Source: Anaerolineae bacterium
GTDB lineage: Bacteria > Chloroflexota > Anaerolineae > UBA1429
Length of the DNA stretch: 19,428 nt
Assembly (NCBI GenBank): GCA_016928125.1
Contig: JAFGLK010000485.1
Location: 1-19,428 of the forward strand
Direction of reading: 5' to 3'
The position numbers and the translations under genes are program-made. Position 1 is the stretch's first letter, and each line of letters opens with the position of its first letter. Under the pieces are notes generated by a model that was given only the letters and a program-made list of their open reading frames with translations, was not told where the DNA came from and made no database searches. Shown here piece after piece: positions 5,791 to 13,389 of the stretch.

Positions 5791-8271
5791 CTACGGCTGA
5801 TATGTGTCGATCAGAGAGCGCACCATCAGCCGCGAACGGAATTCGTTGAGGCCGAGGGGCGCGCTGGGGGTGACCACGATCTGCGCCGGACGCCCAGGGC
5901 AGAGATGCACGAAATTGTCGGAGTAGCGCGCGTCTGTCTCGGCCAACTCGAGCCAGGCCCACAGGACGGGCTTGTCTGCCTCCAGTGTGACCAGAAACGA
6001 GCCATCGCCCGCATTCTCTACGCTCGTGTGGATCTCTGGCTCGATAAGCTCAAGGTGCTTGGGGCGCGCAAATGTGACCAAGTTGCGCGAGACGATCTGC
6101 CCATCCACCTGGAGGTCGAGCCACAGGAGCGTGTCCCGTATCCCGTGTCGATCCAAATGGGCTTTGAGATCCAAGCTCTCTGCCAAAGTGTCGCCATTGG
6201 CACAGACCATCACAGAGCGTTCACCGTTGGCCAACACCTGCCCCGCAACGTTGGTCAGGGTCCATCCGATCTGGCCCTCACAGGGCTGCAGCCGATCGCT
6301 GGTGACGTGGATCTCCACGCTGCCCGCGGCGATGTCCTCAAGGCCAGAGATCAGCAGCGGCGCGTAGAAATGTCTGGCCATGTAGTGAAGCGCCTTCCAG
6401 CGCCCCAGCGAGTCCACAGACGACCAACTCGCCACAGGCCAGCAATCGTTGAGCTGCCAGTAGAGCGTGCCCATGCCTCTGGGCATGCCGCGACGCCAAT
6501 GCTCCACGGCGTACTTGATGGCCATCCCCTGCAGGATCTGGCTCAGCCACAGGGTGCTCTCAAACGAGGTGGGCAGGCGAAACCAGTCGAGCATGTAGGT
6601 CATGATCGTGGTGTTGCCGATGCCGCTGCGTTGATGATGCTCCATCACATAGCTGGTGATGTTGCGATCCTGTGGCGCCGTATAGCTGTAGACCGTCTTG
6701 GGCTCTGGGAACGATTGAAAGCCAAACTCGCTGTTGAAGCGGTGCTCGCAGGTGCGATACCACTCAAAGGGCATCTTGCCGTGCCACACGCTCCACAAAT
6801 GGGCGTCCCCGCTGCGCGGATCGTTCGCGTTCTCACGATTCCCGATGGGTGTATGCGCGCTGCTCGGCCAGTAGTCACGCTCGGGATCCAGCTGTCGGAC
6901 CAGCCTGGGCAAAAGATCGTCAAAGAGCTTGGCATAGTCGAGCCAGCTCATGGTCCGGTCGGTCCAGATGTCGCCCACCAGGCCCTGTTCCAGCTCGTTG
7001 TTGCCGCACCAGAGCGCCAGGCTGGGGTGATGCCGCAGGCGTCGGATGTTTTCCTCCCCCTCGACGGCGACGTTCGCCATGAAGGCGGAATCAAAAGTGG
7101 GATAGGTGGCGCAGGCAAAGATGAAATCCTGCCAGACGCAGAGCCCCATCTCGTCGCACAGATCATAGAACACATCCGCCTCGTAGAGGCCGCCGCCCCA
7201 CACCCGCAGCATGTTCATGTTGGCGTCTACCGCGTCCTGCAGGGAGTGGCGATAGGTGTCGGGCGTCAGGCGGGTCGCAAAGGTGTCGTCGGGGATCCAG
7301 TTCGCGCCCTTGGCGAAGAATGGCACGCCATTGGCCTCAAAGTGGAACGACTGGCCCCATGGATCAAACTTGCGCACCAGCCGCAGCGTGCGCAGCCCGA
7401 TGCGTCTCTCATCCCTGTCGAGCGCCTGCCCAGAGGCGTCCAGCAACTGCACCGTGACGTCGTAGAGCGGCTGGTCGCCCATGCCATGAGGCCACCACAG
7501 CTCGGGCTCGGCGATCGCGAGTTGGGCCTCGCCGGCGCCGTCCACTAGCGCTATTGCGGCCTGAGCGATACTTGTGCCGGCGCGCGAGACCTCGATCCGT
7601 GCATCGAGTGCGTCCGAGCCGGTGCTCTCGGCCTGCACCCGCACCGTCAAGATGACCTGGCCCTCCTGAGAATGATCCTGCAGAATCTGCACATCGCGCA
7701 GACGCGCCGTATCGAATGCCACCAGCTCGATGTCGCGCCAGATGCCGCAGGTGACCAGCTTCGGGCCCCAGTCCCAGCCAAAGTTGCACGGCTCTTTGCG
7801 AATCCAGCCGCCGCCGTCCAGCTTGTGGTCGCCCACGCTCCAGGCGGGGAGCATACGTTCCTGGCCTTTGACGCGCACGTAGGGCATGGCCGCACCAAAG
7901 CGCACCTCGATGCGATTCTCACCCTCCCGAAGCAGCATCTTGATGTCGTATTCCCAGGTGCGAAACATGTTGTCCGTCCGAGCCACCTGCTGCCCATTGA
8001 TCGAGAGCGTAGCCAAGGTGTCGAGCCCGTGACAGCGCAAGAGCACCCGCTCGTGATCGAGCAACTGACTGTCCACGGCGAAGCGACGACGGTAGGTCCA
8101 ATCGGTCTCGCCGATCCACATCACATCCAGCTCGTTATCGCGGTAGTAAGGATCCTCGATCAGTCCGGCCGCCAGCAGGTCGGTATGCACGCAGCCCGGC
8201 ACTGTGGCGGGGATGGTCTGACCTTCCTGCACGACCAGCTCCCACACACCGTCAAGTGTCTCCACCCTCAT
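5791..8271 (-). CDS. Beta-mannosidase, glycoside hydrolase family 2
   Basis: Exo-acting enzyme that removes terminal beta-mannose residues from mannan or N-glycan-derived oligosaccharides. From the ATG at 8271 the product is 826 aa, a normal length for GH2 beta-mannosidases. It contains an N-terminal sugar-binding jelly roll (residues 1 to about 180, with 'PGCVHTDLL' and 'NFGWDWGPKL'), immunoglobulin-like domains, a TIM barrel from about 310 ('KGANWIPDD', 'LRVWGGGLYE') and C-terminal beta domains. The acid/base is Glu426 in WCGNNE and the nucleophile Glu515 in SEFGFQ. There is no signal peptide, so it works on imported oligosaccharides in the cytoplasm. The start is set by AGGAGG about 6 bases upstream; an upstream open extension to 8523 overlaps the dehydratase small subunit and is not coding. 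It is the last gene of the aminotransferase/diol dehydratase operon, 61 bases behind the small subunit, and ends before a terminator. Confidence 0.95.
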   Translation of the reverse strand: MRVETLDGVWELVVQEGQTIPATVPGCVHTDLLAAGLIEDPYYRDNELDVMWIGETDWTYRRRFAVDSQLLDHERVLLRCHGLDTLATLSINGQQVARTDNMFRTWEYDIKMLLREGENRIEVRFGAAMPYVRVKGQERMLPAWSVGDHKLDGGGWIRKEPCNFGWDWGPKLVTCGIWRDIELVAFDTARLRDVQILQDHSQEGQVILTVRVQAESTGSDALDARIEVSRAGTSIAQAAIALVDGAGEAQLAIAEPELWWPHGMGDQPLYDVTVQLLDASGQALDRDERRIGLRTLRLVRKFDPWGQSFHFEANGVPFFAKGANWIPDDTFATRLTPDTYRHSLQDAVDANMNMLRVWGGGLYEADVFYDLCDEMGLCVWQDFIFACATYPTFDSAFMANVAVEGEENIRRLRHHPSLALWCGNNELEQGLVGDIWTDRTMSWLDYAKLFDDLLPRLVRQLDPERDYWPSSAHTPIGNRENANDPRSGDAHLWSVWHGKMPFEWYRTCEHRFNSEFGFQSFPEPKTVYSYTAPQDRNITSYVMEHHQRSGIGNTTIMTYMLDWFRLPTSFESTLWLSQILQGMAIKYAVEHWRRGMPRGMGTLYWQLNDCWPVASWSSVDSLGRWKALHYMARHFYAPLLISGLEDIAAGSVEIHVTSDRLQPCEGQIGWTLTNVAGQVLANGERSVMVCANGDTLAESLDLKAHLDRHGIRDTLLWLDLQVDGQIVSRNLVTFARPKHLELIEPEIHTSVENAGDGSFLVTLEADKPVLWAWLELAETDARYSDNFVHLCPGRPAQIVVTPSAPLGLNEFRSRLMVRSLIDTYQP

Positions 8272-8332
8272 CGCCCACCTCCTGACTTTTGGCACGACCT
8301 TGCTGCCGCCCGCATGAGCTCCATCTGGCGCT

Positions 8333-8764
8333 CTATACAAGCCCCCGCGCCTTGTAAGCCTCGGCCGCTTCCCGCACCAATCGCGCGTTCTCCGTCGCGC
8401 CATAGTCGTGCTCGAGCTCGTCGGCCAACTGCAAAAGCTGCTCATAGCCGAGGCGATACGGTCGCAGCGCCTCATAGACCGCCAGAACCTTCGCCTGAGG
8501 CACCAACGCCAACTCAGCGGCACGCCGCAGGTTGGCCCCGAGTTGGCGGAAGCCCGCCCCCTCGGCGATCTCTGCCTGAGCGCGCAGCGTATCGGGGTGA
8601 ATGCTGAAATCGTCGGCCTGCAGCCGTCCCGCCCGGATGTTCTCCATGGTCAGCTCGGCGAGCGGCCGGCCCGTGCGCGAGACAATGGTCTGCGCAGCAT
8701 GCTCGCCCAGGGGGTACCGCCTGTCCGTTTCACCTGCTTTCGAATCCTGGCCTTGTCTACTCAT
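8333..8764 (-). CDS. pduE: B12-dependent diol/glycerol dehydratase, small subunit
   Basis: The gamma subunit of adenosylcobalamin-dependent diol dehydratase, 143 aa. Characteristic segments are 'YPLGEH' near residue 17, 'RPLAELTMENI' at about 33-43, 'DTLRAQAEIAEGAG' at about 58-71, 'NLRRAAELALVP' at about 78-89, 'YEALRPYR' at about 97-104 and 'ADELEHDYGA...LVREAAEAY' to the end. Compared with Salmonella PduE it lacks about 40 N-terminal residues: the amphipathic encapsulation helix plus Ala/Pro linker that take the enzyme into the Pdu microcompartment. This points to a free cytosolic enzyme. A ribosome binding site GAGGGGG lies 5 bases before the ATG. The large/medium fusion gene ends 18 bases upstream. 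The symbol is by family; propanediol need not be the substrate. Confidence 0.93.
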   Translation of the reverse strand: MSRQGQDSKAGETDRRYPLGEHAAQTIVSRTGRPLAELTMENIRAGRLQADDFSIHPDTLRAQAEIAEGAGFRQLGANLRRAAELALVPQAKVLAVYEALRPYRLGYEQLLQLADELEHDYGATENARLVREAAEAYKARGLV

Positions 8765-8782
8765 GCCGTCCCCCTCGCGCTT

Positions 8783-11026
8783 TCACTCGCCTGCCTCAGG
8801 CTCCCACTCAAAATGGAGCTCGCTGGGCGGGCGCTTGGGCTCCACCTGTTCGTTCTCGCGCCGATGGAGCAACATGGTCTTGACGATCAAGCGCAGCCGC
8901 ACCCAATTGTCCACATTCACCGGCACCGGCTCGACTGCCTCCCCCTTGGCGTAGCGCGCCGCGTTGCGCCCGATCTGCCGAAACGACTCGAGCTTGAGGT
9001 TGGGCGATTGGGAAAAGAGCTCCAGGTTGTTCAGGGGCGCCAGATCGGCGCGATGGATCACGGTGGTGCCCCGCGACTGGATGCCGATGGCCACGCCCGA
9101 GCCGCTGAGCTGCGCCCCGGCGTAGCCGATAAAGGCGCAGTCGGCGGTGTGGTGCACCTTGACGATCCGCGCGCTCAGGCCCTCCTCGGCGATACCGGTC
9201 AGAATCTGCTCCAGCACCTGCTCGTGTGGGATGTCGTTGATCGTCTTGGTGAGCGCGCGCCCAAACCCTGGCCCAACCGCCACCACCACTTCCGGCCCCT
9301 GACCTTTGGCCGCCGGCCCAAGCTCGCTGAGTCGTTGGGCGGGGTGTTCCCCCTGGCCCTGGAGATAATCGGCTGGCTCCTTGGCCTGGGGCAGATCCTG
9401 GACCTTCTCCCAGGCCTCACCCTCCAGCCGGTAGCCCGAGCCCGGCCCCACATAGTCGTTCGCGTCATTGATGCCGCTCAGGACATGGAATCGCTCGTCA
9501 AAGATGGCGGAGGGCTGCAGATAATCGCCTACGACGCGCTGCCGGCTCAGCTCCAGCAGGCGCTCGGCCACATCGATGTGCCCCGCCGCATCCAGCACGC
9601 GGATCACGTCCATCACGGTGCGGTCGCTCGCCAGGAAGGCATCAGCGGCGGCCAGGTCGGCCACCACATCGCGGGGCGGCATGTCGCGACTGTCCAGGGC
9701 CGTGACCGCAGCCCGGATCTCTTCCTCTGTGACAGCCGGGAAACCGAGCCCGGCATACACCGCCTGGATCACCCGGGCGGCCTGCTCACGGATTGCCAGC
9801 ACGTCCTCCTCGCGCACCGGTCGCAGCCCCGCGTCGATCTGCATGTCGCGTTGGATCACGTTATAGTCGTCGTACTCGGTAGCATCAAAGCAGCCGCCGC
9901 CGAACATGTTGTCGTAGCGGGGCATGGAGCTGAAACCCGAATGCACGAAATCGGTGCCTGGGATGAATTGGCACATCAGCTTGGCGGTCTTGCGGATGTC
10001 CGAGTGGCTGGCCAGCGCATCGTTACCCGAGGCGACCTCAAGGTTGAGCATGGCGGCCAGGAGGTTCTCGGCCAGAATGGCGCGCACGCCGCCGGGCAGC
10101 GATTCAGGCAACGCCACGCAACTGATCGAGCCGTTCTGCACGCCCTGGCTGCCCGCCGCGCGGGTCACCAGCAGGCAGCGAGCCTCCAGATAGAGCATCG
10201 AGCGTCCCTCAGAGTGGCCCATCAGCGCCTCCGAGCCCGTGCCCGAGGTGAAGCGGATTTTGACGCCACGGGACGCATAGGCCGAGGCGAGAAACGCCTT
10301 GGACCAGGGGGTATCGTCGCCGTCCACAAAGGCGCCCTCGGTGCCATAGACCGAAAGCGTCTCAGCATAGCTGGTGAGGCCTTTGAAGCCCAGGCGTAGA
10401 TTGACGCCCTCCTCCACTGCGCACTGCGTCAACACGCCCCCACGTCCCACCTGAGAGCCCACCAGGATGCAGAGGGCATTGAGCGGCGCGGCGCGCGCGA
10501 TGCCCACAGTGGTCTCGTTCTCGGCGAAGCCGCGCAGGGCCGCCTCAGCTGCGTCGGCCGCCAGCAGAGCCGGATGCTCGCGACGGTTGGTCACATGGGC
10601 CTGGTTGGCGGGCGTGCGCCGCACGCGCATCTTGGCCAGCGCCATCATCATCTCCAGCACATTGAGATGGCGCACAATCTCGATCAGTTTGGCGGCCGTG
10701 CAGCCACTGACCAGCCGAATCAACGAGGCCCGTGGCACATTGATGTCCACCAGCATGCGCGCCAGCGTCTCCGAGGGCGTGGCCATCGCCTCGCCTGCCA
10801 CGTCCAGGTTCAAAGCATGGTCGGCGATAAAGCGGTCGATCATATCCATCTCGGCGCGCGTCACGCCGTCCATCTCGACCACCTGCCCGTTGGCCAGATG
10901 CAGGCTCGGTTTGGGGTCCTGGGGGCTATCGGTGACGACCAGGCCCACCTCAGGCCATTCGTGGACAAAGGCCTCCTGATTGATGGGCCGCTCGCTCAAC
11001 AGCGCAAAGCGCTTCGACTTGGTCAT
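8783..11026 (-). CDS. B12-dependent diol dehydratase, fused large and medium subunits
   Basis: A single 747-aa chain joins the catalytic alpha subunit (PduC-like, residues 1 to about 553) to the cobalamin-contacting beta subunit (PduD-like, about 579-735; 'AVGPGFG', 'LSGSGVAIGIQS', 'RQIGRNAARYAK'). About 25 residues rich in Gln, Glu, Gly and Pro form the link. The enzyme family turns 1,2-diols into aldehydes by adenosylcobalamin radical chemistry. Active-site residues of the Klebsiella enzyme are all present without gaps (here one higher): Gln142, His144, Glu171, Glu222, Gln297, Asp336, Ser363. The pocket residue Gln336 of Klebsiella is Ala337 here. The PduD-type N-terminal targeting peptide is absent at the junction. 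The start ATG at 11026 aligns with PduC 'MRSKRF' (here MTKSKRF); a TTG at 11047 in the same frame is the alternative. The ribosome binding site is weak (GTGAG). It is the second gene of the operon. Confidence 0.94.
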   Translation of the reverse strand: MTKSKRFALLSERPINQEAFVHEWPEVGLVVTDSPQDPKPSLHLANGQVVEMDGVTRAEMDMIDRFIADHALNLDVAGEAMATPSETLARMLVDINVPRASLIRLVSGCTAAKLIEIVRHLNVLEMMMALAKMRVRRTPANQAHVTNRREHPALLAADAAEAALRGFAENETTVGIARAAPLNALCILVGSQVGRGGVLTQCAVEEGVNLRLGFKGLTSYAETLSVYGTEGAFVDGDDTPWSKAFLASAYASRGVKIRFTSGTGSEALMGHSEGRSMLYLEARCLLVTRAAGSQGVQNGSISCVALPESLPGGVRAILAENLLAAMLNLEVASGNDALASHSDIRKTAKLMCQFIPGTDFVHSGFSSMPRYDNMFGGGCFDATEYDDYNVIQRDMQIDAGLRPVREEDVLAIREQAARVIQAVYAGLGFPAVTEEEIRAAVTALDSRDMPPRDVVADLAAADAFLASDRTVMDVIRVLDAAGHIDVAERLLELSRQRVVGDYLQPSAIFDERFHVLSGINDANDYVGPGSGYRLEGEAWEKVQDLPQAKEPADYLQGQGEHPAQRLSELGPAAKGQGPEVVVAVGPGFGRALTKTINDIPHEQVLEQILTGIAEEGLSARIVKVHHTADCAFIGYAGAQLSGSGVAIGIQSRGTTVIHRADLAPLNNLELFSQSPNLKLESFRQIGRNAARYAKGEAVEPVPVNVDNWVRLRLIVKTMLLHRRENEQVEPKRPPSELHFEWEPEAGE

Positions 11027-11095
11027 AATCCGTCTCACTTTCGACAAGCAGCTGCCGCAGGCCTTCTCCTCGCCGCCTGACGCTCCAGGTTACGC

Positions 11096-12367
11096 TCAGA
11101 GTGAGGGCGCCATCGCCATGGCCTCCCTGAGAGCCTGCAGGATCAGATCTGCGGCACCCGGGATCGGATCGCTCAGCACGGGCAGAAAGATCAGCTCAGA
11201 GACCAGTTTCTCTGTCACGGGCAGGTCCCCTTCACGGTAGCCCCGATAGTCGCCGGATAGGGGGCCGCGCCCTCGACCGAAGAGGTCAAAGCCCTGGGCA
11301 AAGAGAGGCAGGCGATGCAACAGCTCATAGGGGCAGGTTGTGGCCGGCACGCCCGCGCGGTTGATCGCCTCGATCACCTTGGCGATGGGGCTGCTCTCCG
11401 CCTGTTGGGCGACATAGCGGAGGGGAAACCCGTAATAGCCGCCGCGCTGCGAGCCGGGGGTCATCGGGATCGGCTCCAGACCCGGGATGGCGGCCAGGCC
11501 GGCCTCCACCTCGGCGACATACTGGCCTCTGCGCGCATTCAGCTCATCCAGCTTGTCCAATTGCACCGAGGCGATGCCCACGCCCAGCGGATGGGCGCGG
11601 AACTTCATCCCCAAGCCCAAGGGCTGCAGGTAGCGGTACTTTTCCTGGGCCAGATCGACGCCGGCAATCCGGTTGACCTGGCCTGCGAGACAGGCGCGAT
11701 CAAAGATCTCCGGGTCGTTCGTCGCCAGAATCCCTGACTCGCCGGCGCTGACGGGCTTGCTGCCTTGGAGGCTCCAACAGGCCACCTGGCCATAGCTGCC
11801 CACCCAGCGTCCCTTGTAAGTGGCGCCGTGGGCGTGCGAGCAATCCTCAATGACGGGGACACCCGTCTCGCGGCTGATCGCCATGATGGCGTCCAGATCG
11901 CATACCCAGCCCCAGAGATGCACCGCCACGATGGCGCGGGTGTTGGGCGTAATGCGGCGGCGCACGTCCTCGGGATCGAGCAACATGGTGCGCTCGCCCG
12001 ACTCGCAGAAGACGGGGCGAGCGCCCAGGAAGAGGGCCGGCGCGATGGAGCCGATCCAGGTGAAGCTCGGGCAGATGACCTCGTCGCCGGGGCCAACGCC
12101 CAGCCCAAAGAAAGCGCTGTACAGCGCACTCGTACCGTTCACCGTGGTAATGGCATAGTCCAGGCCGCAGCGCTCGCGCCAGCGGCGCTCGAACTCGCGC
12201 ACCGTGGGCGTGCCGCCCGAGAGCTCGTTGCGCAGCGTCATGTCATAGGCTGTCCGCGCCTCTTGCTCGGTAATCTGCTGCCAGTTGTCCAGCTCCTCGA
12301 TCTGCGCACGTGCCGTCTGTACGAACTCGGGCACCTCGTGCTTGCCCTGCTCCTCGTCTTGTGCCAT
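11096..12367 (-). CDS. DegT/DnrJ/EryC1/StrS family PLP aminotransferase
   Basis: A 423-aa fold-type I PLP aminotransferase of the family that aminates keto-sugars and keto-cyclitols, usually with glutamate or glutamine as donor. Typical motifs are 'GGTPTVREFE' (51-60), 'NGTSAL' (77-82), 'GPGDEVICPSFTW' (92-104), 'VIEDCSHAHGA' with Asp175 that binds the PLP pyridine nitrogen, and 'SLQGSKPVSAGESG' with Lys204 forming the Schiff base. The EDCSHAHG and SLQGSK forms resemble the AHBA synthase/StrS branch more than the nucleotide-sugar ArnB branch, but this is a judgement by eye. AGGAGGGG 5 bases before ATG fixes the start; 31 upstream codons without a ribosome binding site are excluded. It is the first gene of the operon, 69 bases upstream of the dehydratase ATG. 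No nucleotide-sugar genes are nearby, so the acceptor is open. Confidence 0.93.
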   Translation of the reverse strand: MAQDEEQGKHEVPEFVQTARAQIEELDNWQQITEQEARTAYDMTLRNELSGGTPTVREFERRWRERCGLDYAITTVNGTSALYSAFFGLGVGPGDEVICPSFTWIGSIAPALFLGARPVFCESGERTMLLDPEDVRRRITPNTRAIVAVHLWGWVCDLDAIMAISRETGVPVIEDCSHAHGATYKGRWVGSYGQVACWSLQGSKPVSAGESGILATNDPEIFDRACLAGQVNRIAGVDLAQEKYRYLQPLGLGMKFRAHPLGVGIASVQLDKLDELNARRGQYVAEVEAGLAAIPGLEPIPMTPGSQRGGYYGFPLRYVAQQAESSPIAKVIEAINRAGVPATTCPYELLHRLPLFAQGFDLFGRGRGPLSGDYRGYREGDLPVTEKLVSELIFLPVLSDPIPGAADLILQALREAMAMAPSL

Positions 12368-12416
12368 AGGGTCCCCTCCTGATCTGCACTGGCGCCGAGG
12401 GCCGCATCGCGGCGCT

Positions 12417-12445
12417 ATTGTAGCATAGTTCAGGGAGCCGACCAA
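12417..12445 (-). promoter_or_regulatory. Predicted promoter of the aminotransferase/diol dehydratase/beta-mannosidase operon
   Basis: On the minus strand TTGGTC (12445-12440), a 17-base spacer and an extended -10 TGC-TACAAT (12425-12417) stand about 50 bases before the aminotransferase ATG, giving a short leader with its transcription start near 12410. The gaps between the four downstream genes (69, 18 and 61 bases) show no other promoter or terminator that I can see. Confidence 0.55.
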
Positions 12446-12616
12446 CGTCCCGTCCCCCAATCCCCAATGACCGCTGGCCGGCTGTTTCCCATCGGGAGAC
12501 GCTGCCGCGAATGGGCACGACTGCCAACTTCACGCGCGCCACATTTCGCCGATCGCGGCACCCAACGAGGCCGATTGTGAGCCGCTAAGGTTTGCGCGCA
12601 TACGTCCGCATGCATC

Positions 12617-12646
12617 TTGGACGAGGTAGCGCTCTCGCACTATAAT
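12617..12646 (+). promoter_or_regulatory. Predicted promoter of the YdcF-like/ABC ATPase pair
   Basis: TTGGAC (12617-12622), an 18-base spacer and a perfect TATAAT (12641-12646). Transcription would start near 12653, about 70 bases before the ATG at 12721. An ATG at 12651 lies almost at the predicted start but opens a different frame with no recognisable product. Confidence 0.55.
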
Positions 12647-12720
12647 CGACATGGTGAGCATCGCGGCAGAGGGCATCTTCATTATCTGCGAGCCCCTCTG
12701 CGCCTATCGGGAGCTAGAGT

Positions 12721-13377
12721 ATGCCAAAATGGTACGAGCGCACGGGCAGCAACAACGTCCGCGCGACTCGGCGCGCACGTTGGCCCGGATGTCTCGTCTT
12801 GCTATTGCTGGCCGTGCTGGTCGTCATTCTCGGGCCACTGTGGCTGCCCTGGATCGCACGTGTGCTCGTTGTGGATCAGCCCCCGGTGGCAGCCGACGCG
12901 ATGATGGTGCTCGGCGGGGGTGACGGCTCCGTCCAGGATCGGGCCATCCAGCTCTACAACGAGGGCTGGGCGCCGCTGATCATCTCCAGCGGAGAGCCCC
13001 CCAATTTGCCGGGCCCGGAGCGCAGCTATGCTGAGCTGGGGGCCGACTATATGATCGAGCGCGGCGTCCCTCGGGAGTCGATCCTGGTCGTGCCCCAAGC
13101 CACCAGTACCTACGAGGAGGCGGTGGTTTGTCTGGCGCTCTGTCAGGAACGCGGGGTGGAGCGGCTGTTGGTGATCGCCGATCCCTACCACACGCGGCGC
13201 ACCAGCCTTACGTTCGGGCATGTCTTTCGCGATGCGCCCATCACCTTGACATTTGTGGGCGCGCGGCCCGACTGGTTCGACCCAAGTGACTGGTGGAAGA
13301 GCGAGCGCCCCGTGCTGGCCGTCTTTCAGGAGTATCTCAAGTTGGGTTACTATCTCGTCAAGGGGTACATCATCTAA
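12721..13377 (+). CDS. YdcF/SanA-like DUF218 protein, membrane anchored
   Basis: A 218-aa protein with a basic N-terminus, one strong hydrophobic helix (about residues 22-46) and a DUF218 domain (about 55-205). DUF218 members (YdcF, SanA, ElyC) are linked to envelope and cell-wall lipid-carrier homeostasis, but the reaction is mostly unknown. Typical motifs are 'ADAMMVLGGG' (59-67), 'RAIQLYNEGWAPLIISSG' (74-91), 'STYEEA' and 'LLVIADPYHTRRT'. The domain should lie on the outer side of the membrane behind an uncleaved anchor. GGGAG 8 bases before the ATG supports the start. The stop TAA runs straight into the ribosome binding site of the ABC ATPase gene 12 bases downstream, so the two are co-transcribed and probably translationally coupled. 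Family is clear; function is not. Confidence 0.88.
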   Translation: MPKWYERTGSNNVRATRRARWPGCLVLLLLAVLVVILGPLWLPWIARVLVVDQPPVAADAMMVLGGGDGSVQDRAIQLYNEGWAPLIISSGEPPNLPGPERSYAELGADYMIERGVPRESILVVPQATSTYEEAVVCLALCQERGVERLLVIADPYHTRRTSLTFGHVFRDAPITLTFVGARPDWFDPSDWWKSERPVLAVFQEYLKLGYYLVKGYII

Positions 13378-13389
13378 GGAGGAAGGGCT

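Larger units (their letters stand above)
12368..12720. other. Divergent intergenic region
   Basis: About 350 bases separate the divergent aminotransferase and YdcF-like genes. I find a promoter for each direction (separate entries) and between them, roughly 12446-12616, no convincing gene, repeat or long inverted repeat. The short open frames here have no ribosome binding site and no recognisable product. Confidence 0.5.

Noticed and set aside
5905..7548. 547-codon plus-strand open frame opposite the beta-mannosidase
   Set aside because: The mannosidase frame on the other strand has complete GH2 motifs and the plus-strand product has no recognisable domain.
8408..10399. 663-codon plus-strand open frame opposite the diol dehydratase
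   Set aside because: It mirrors the conserved dehydratase coding frame; the length arises from lack of stop codons in GC-rich DNA.
12651..12923. Possible leaderless gene starting right at the predicted transcription start
   Set aside because: The frame overlaps the well-supported YdcF-like gene, encodes nothing recognisable and its ATG lies slightly too close to the -10 box.
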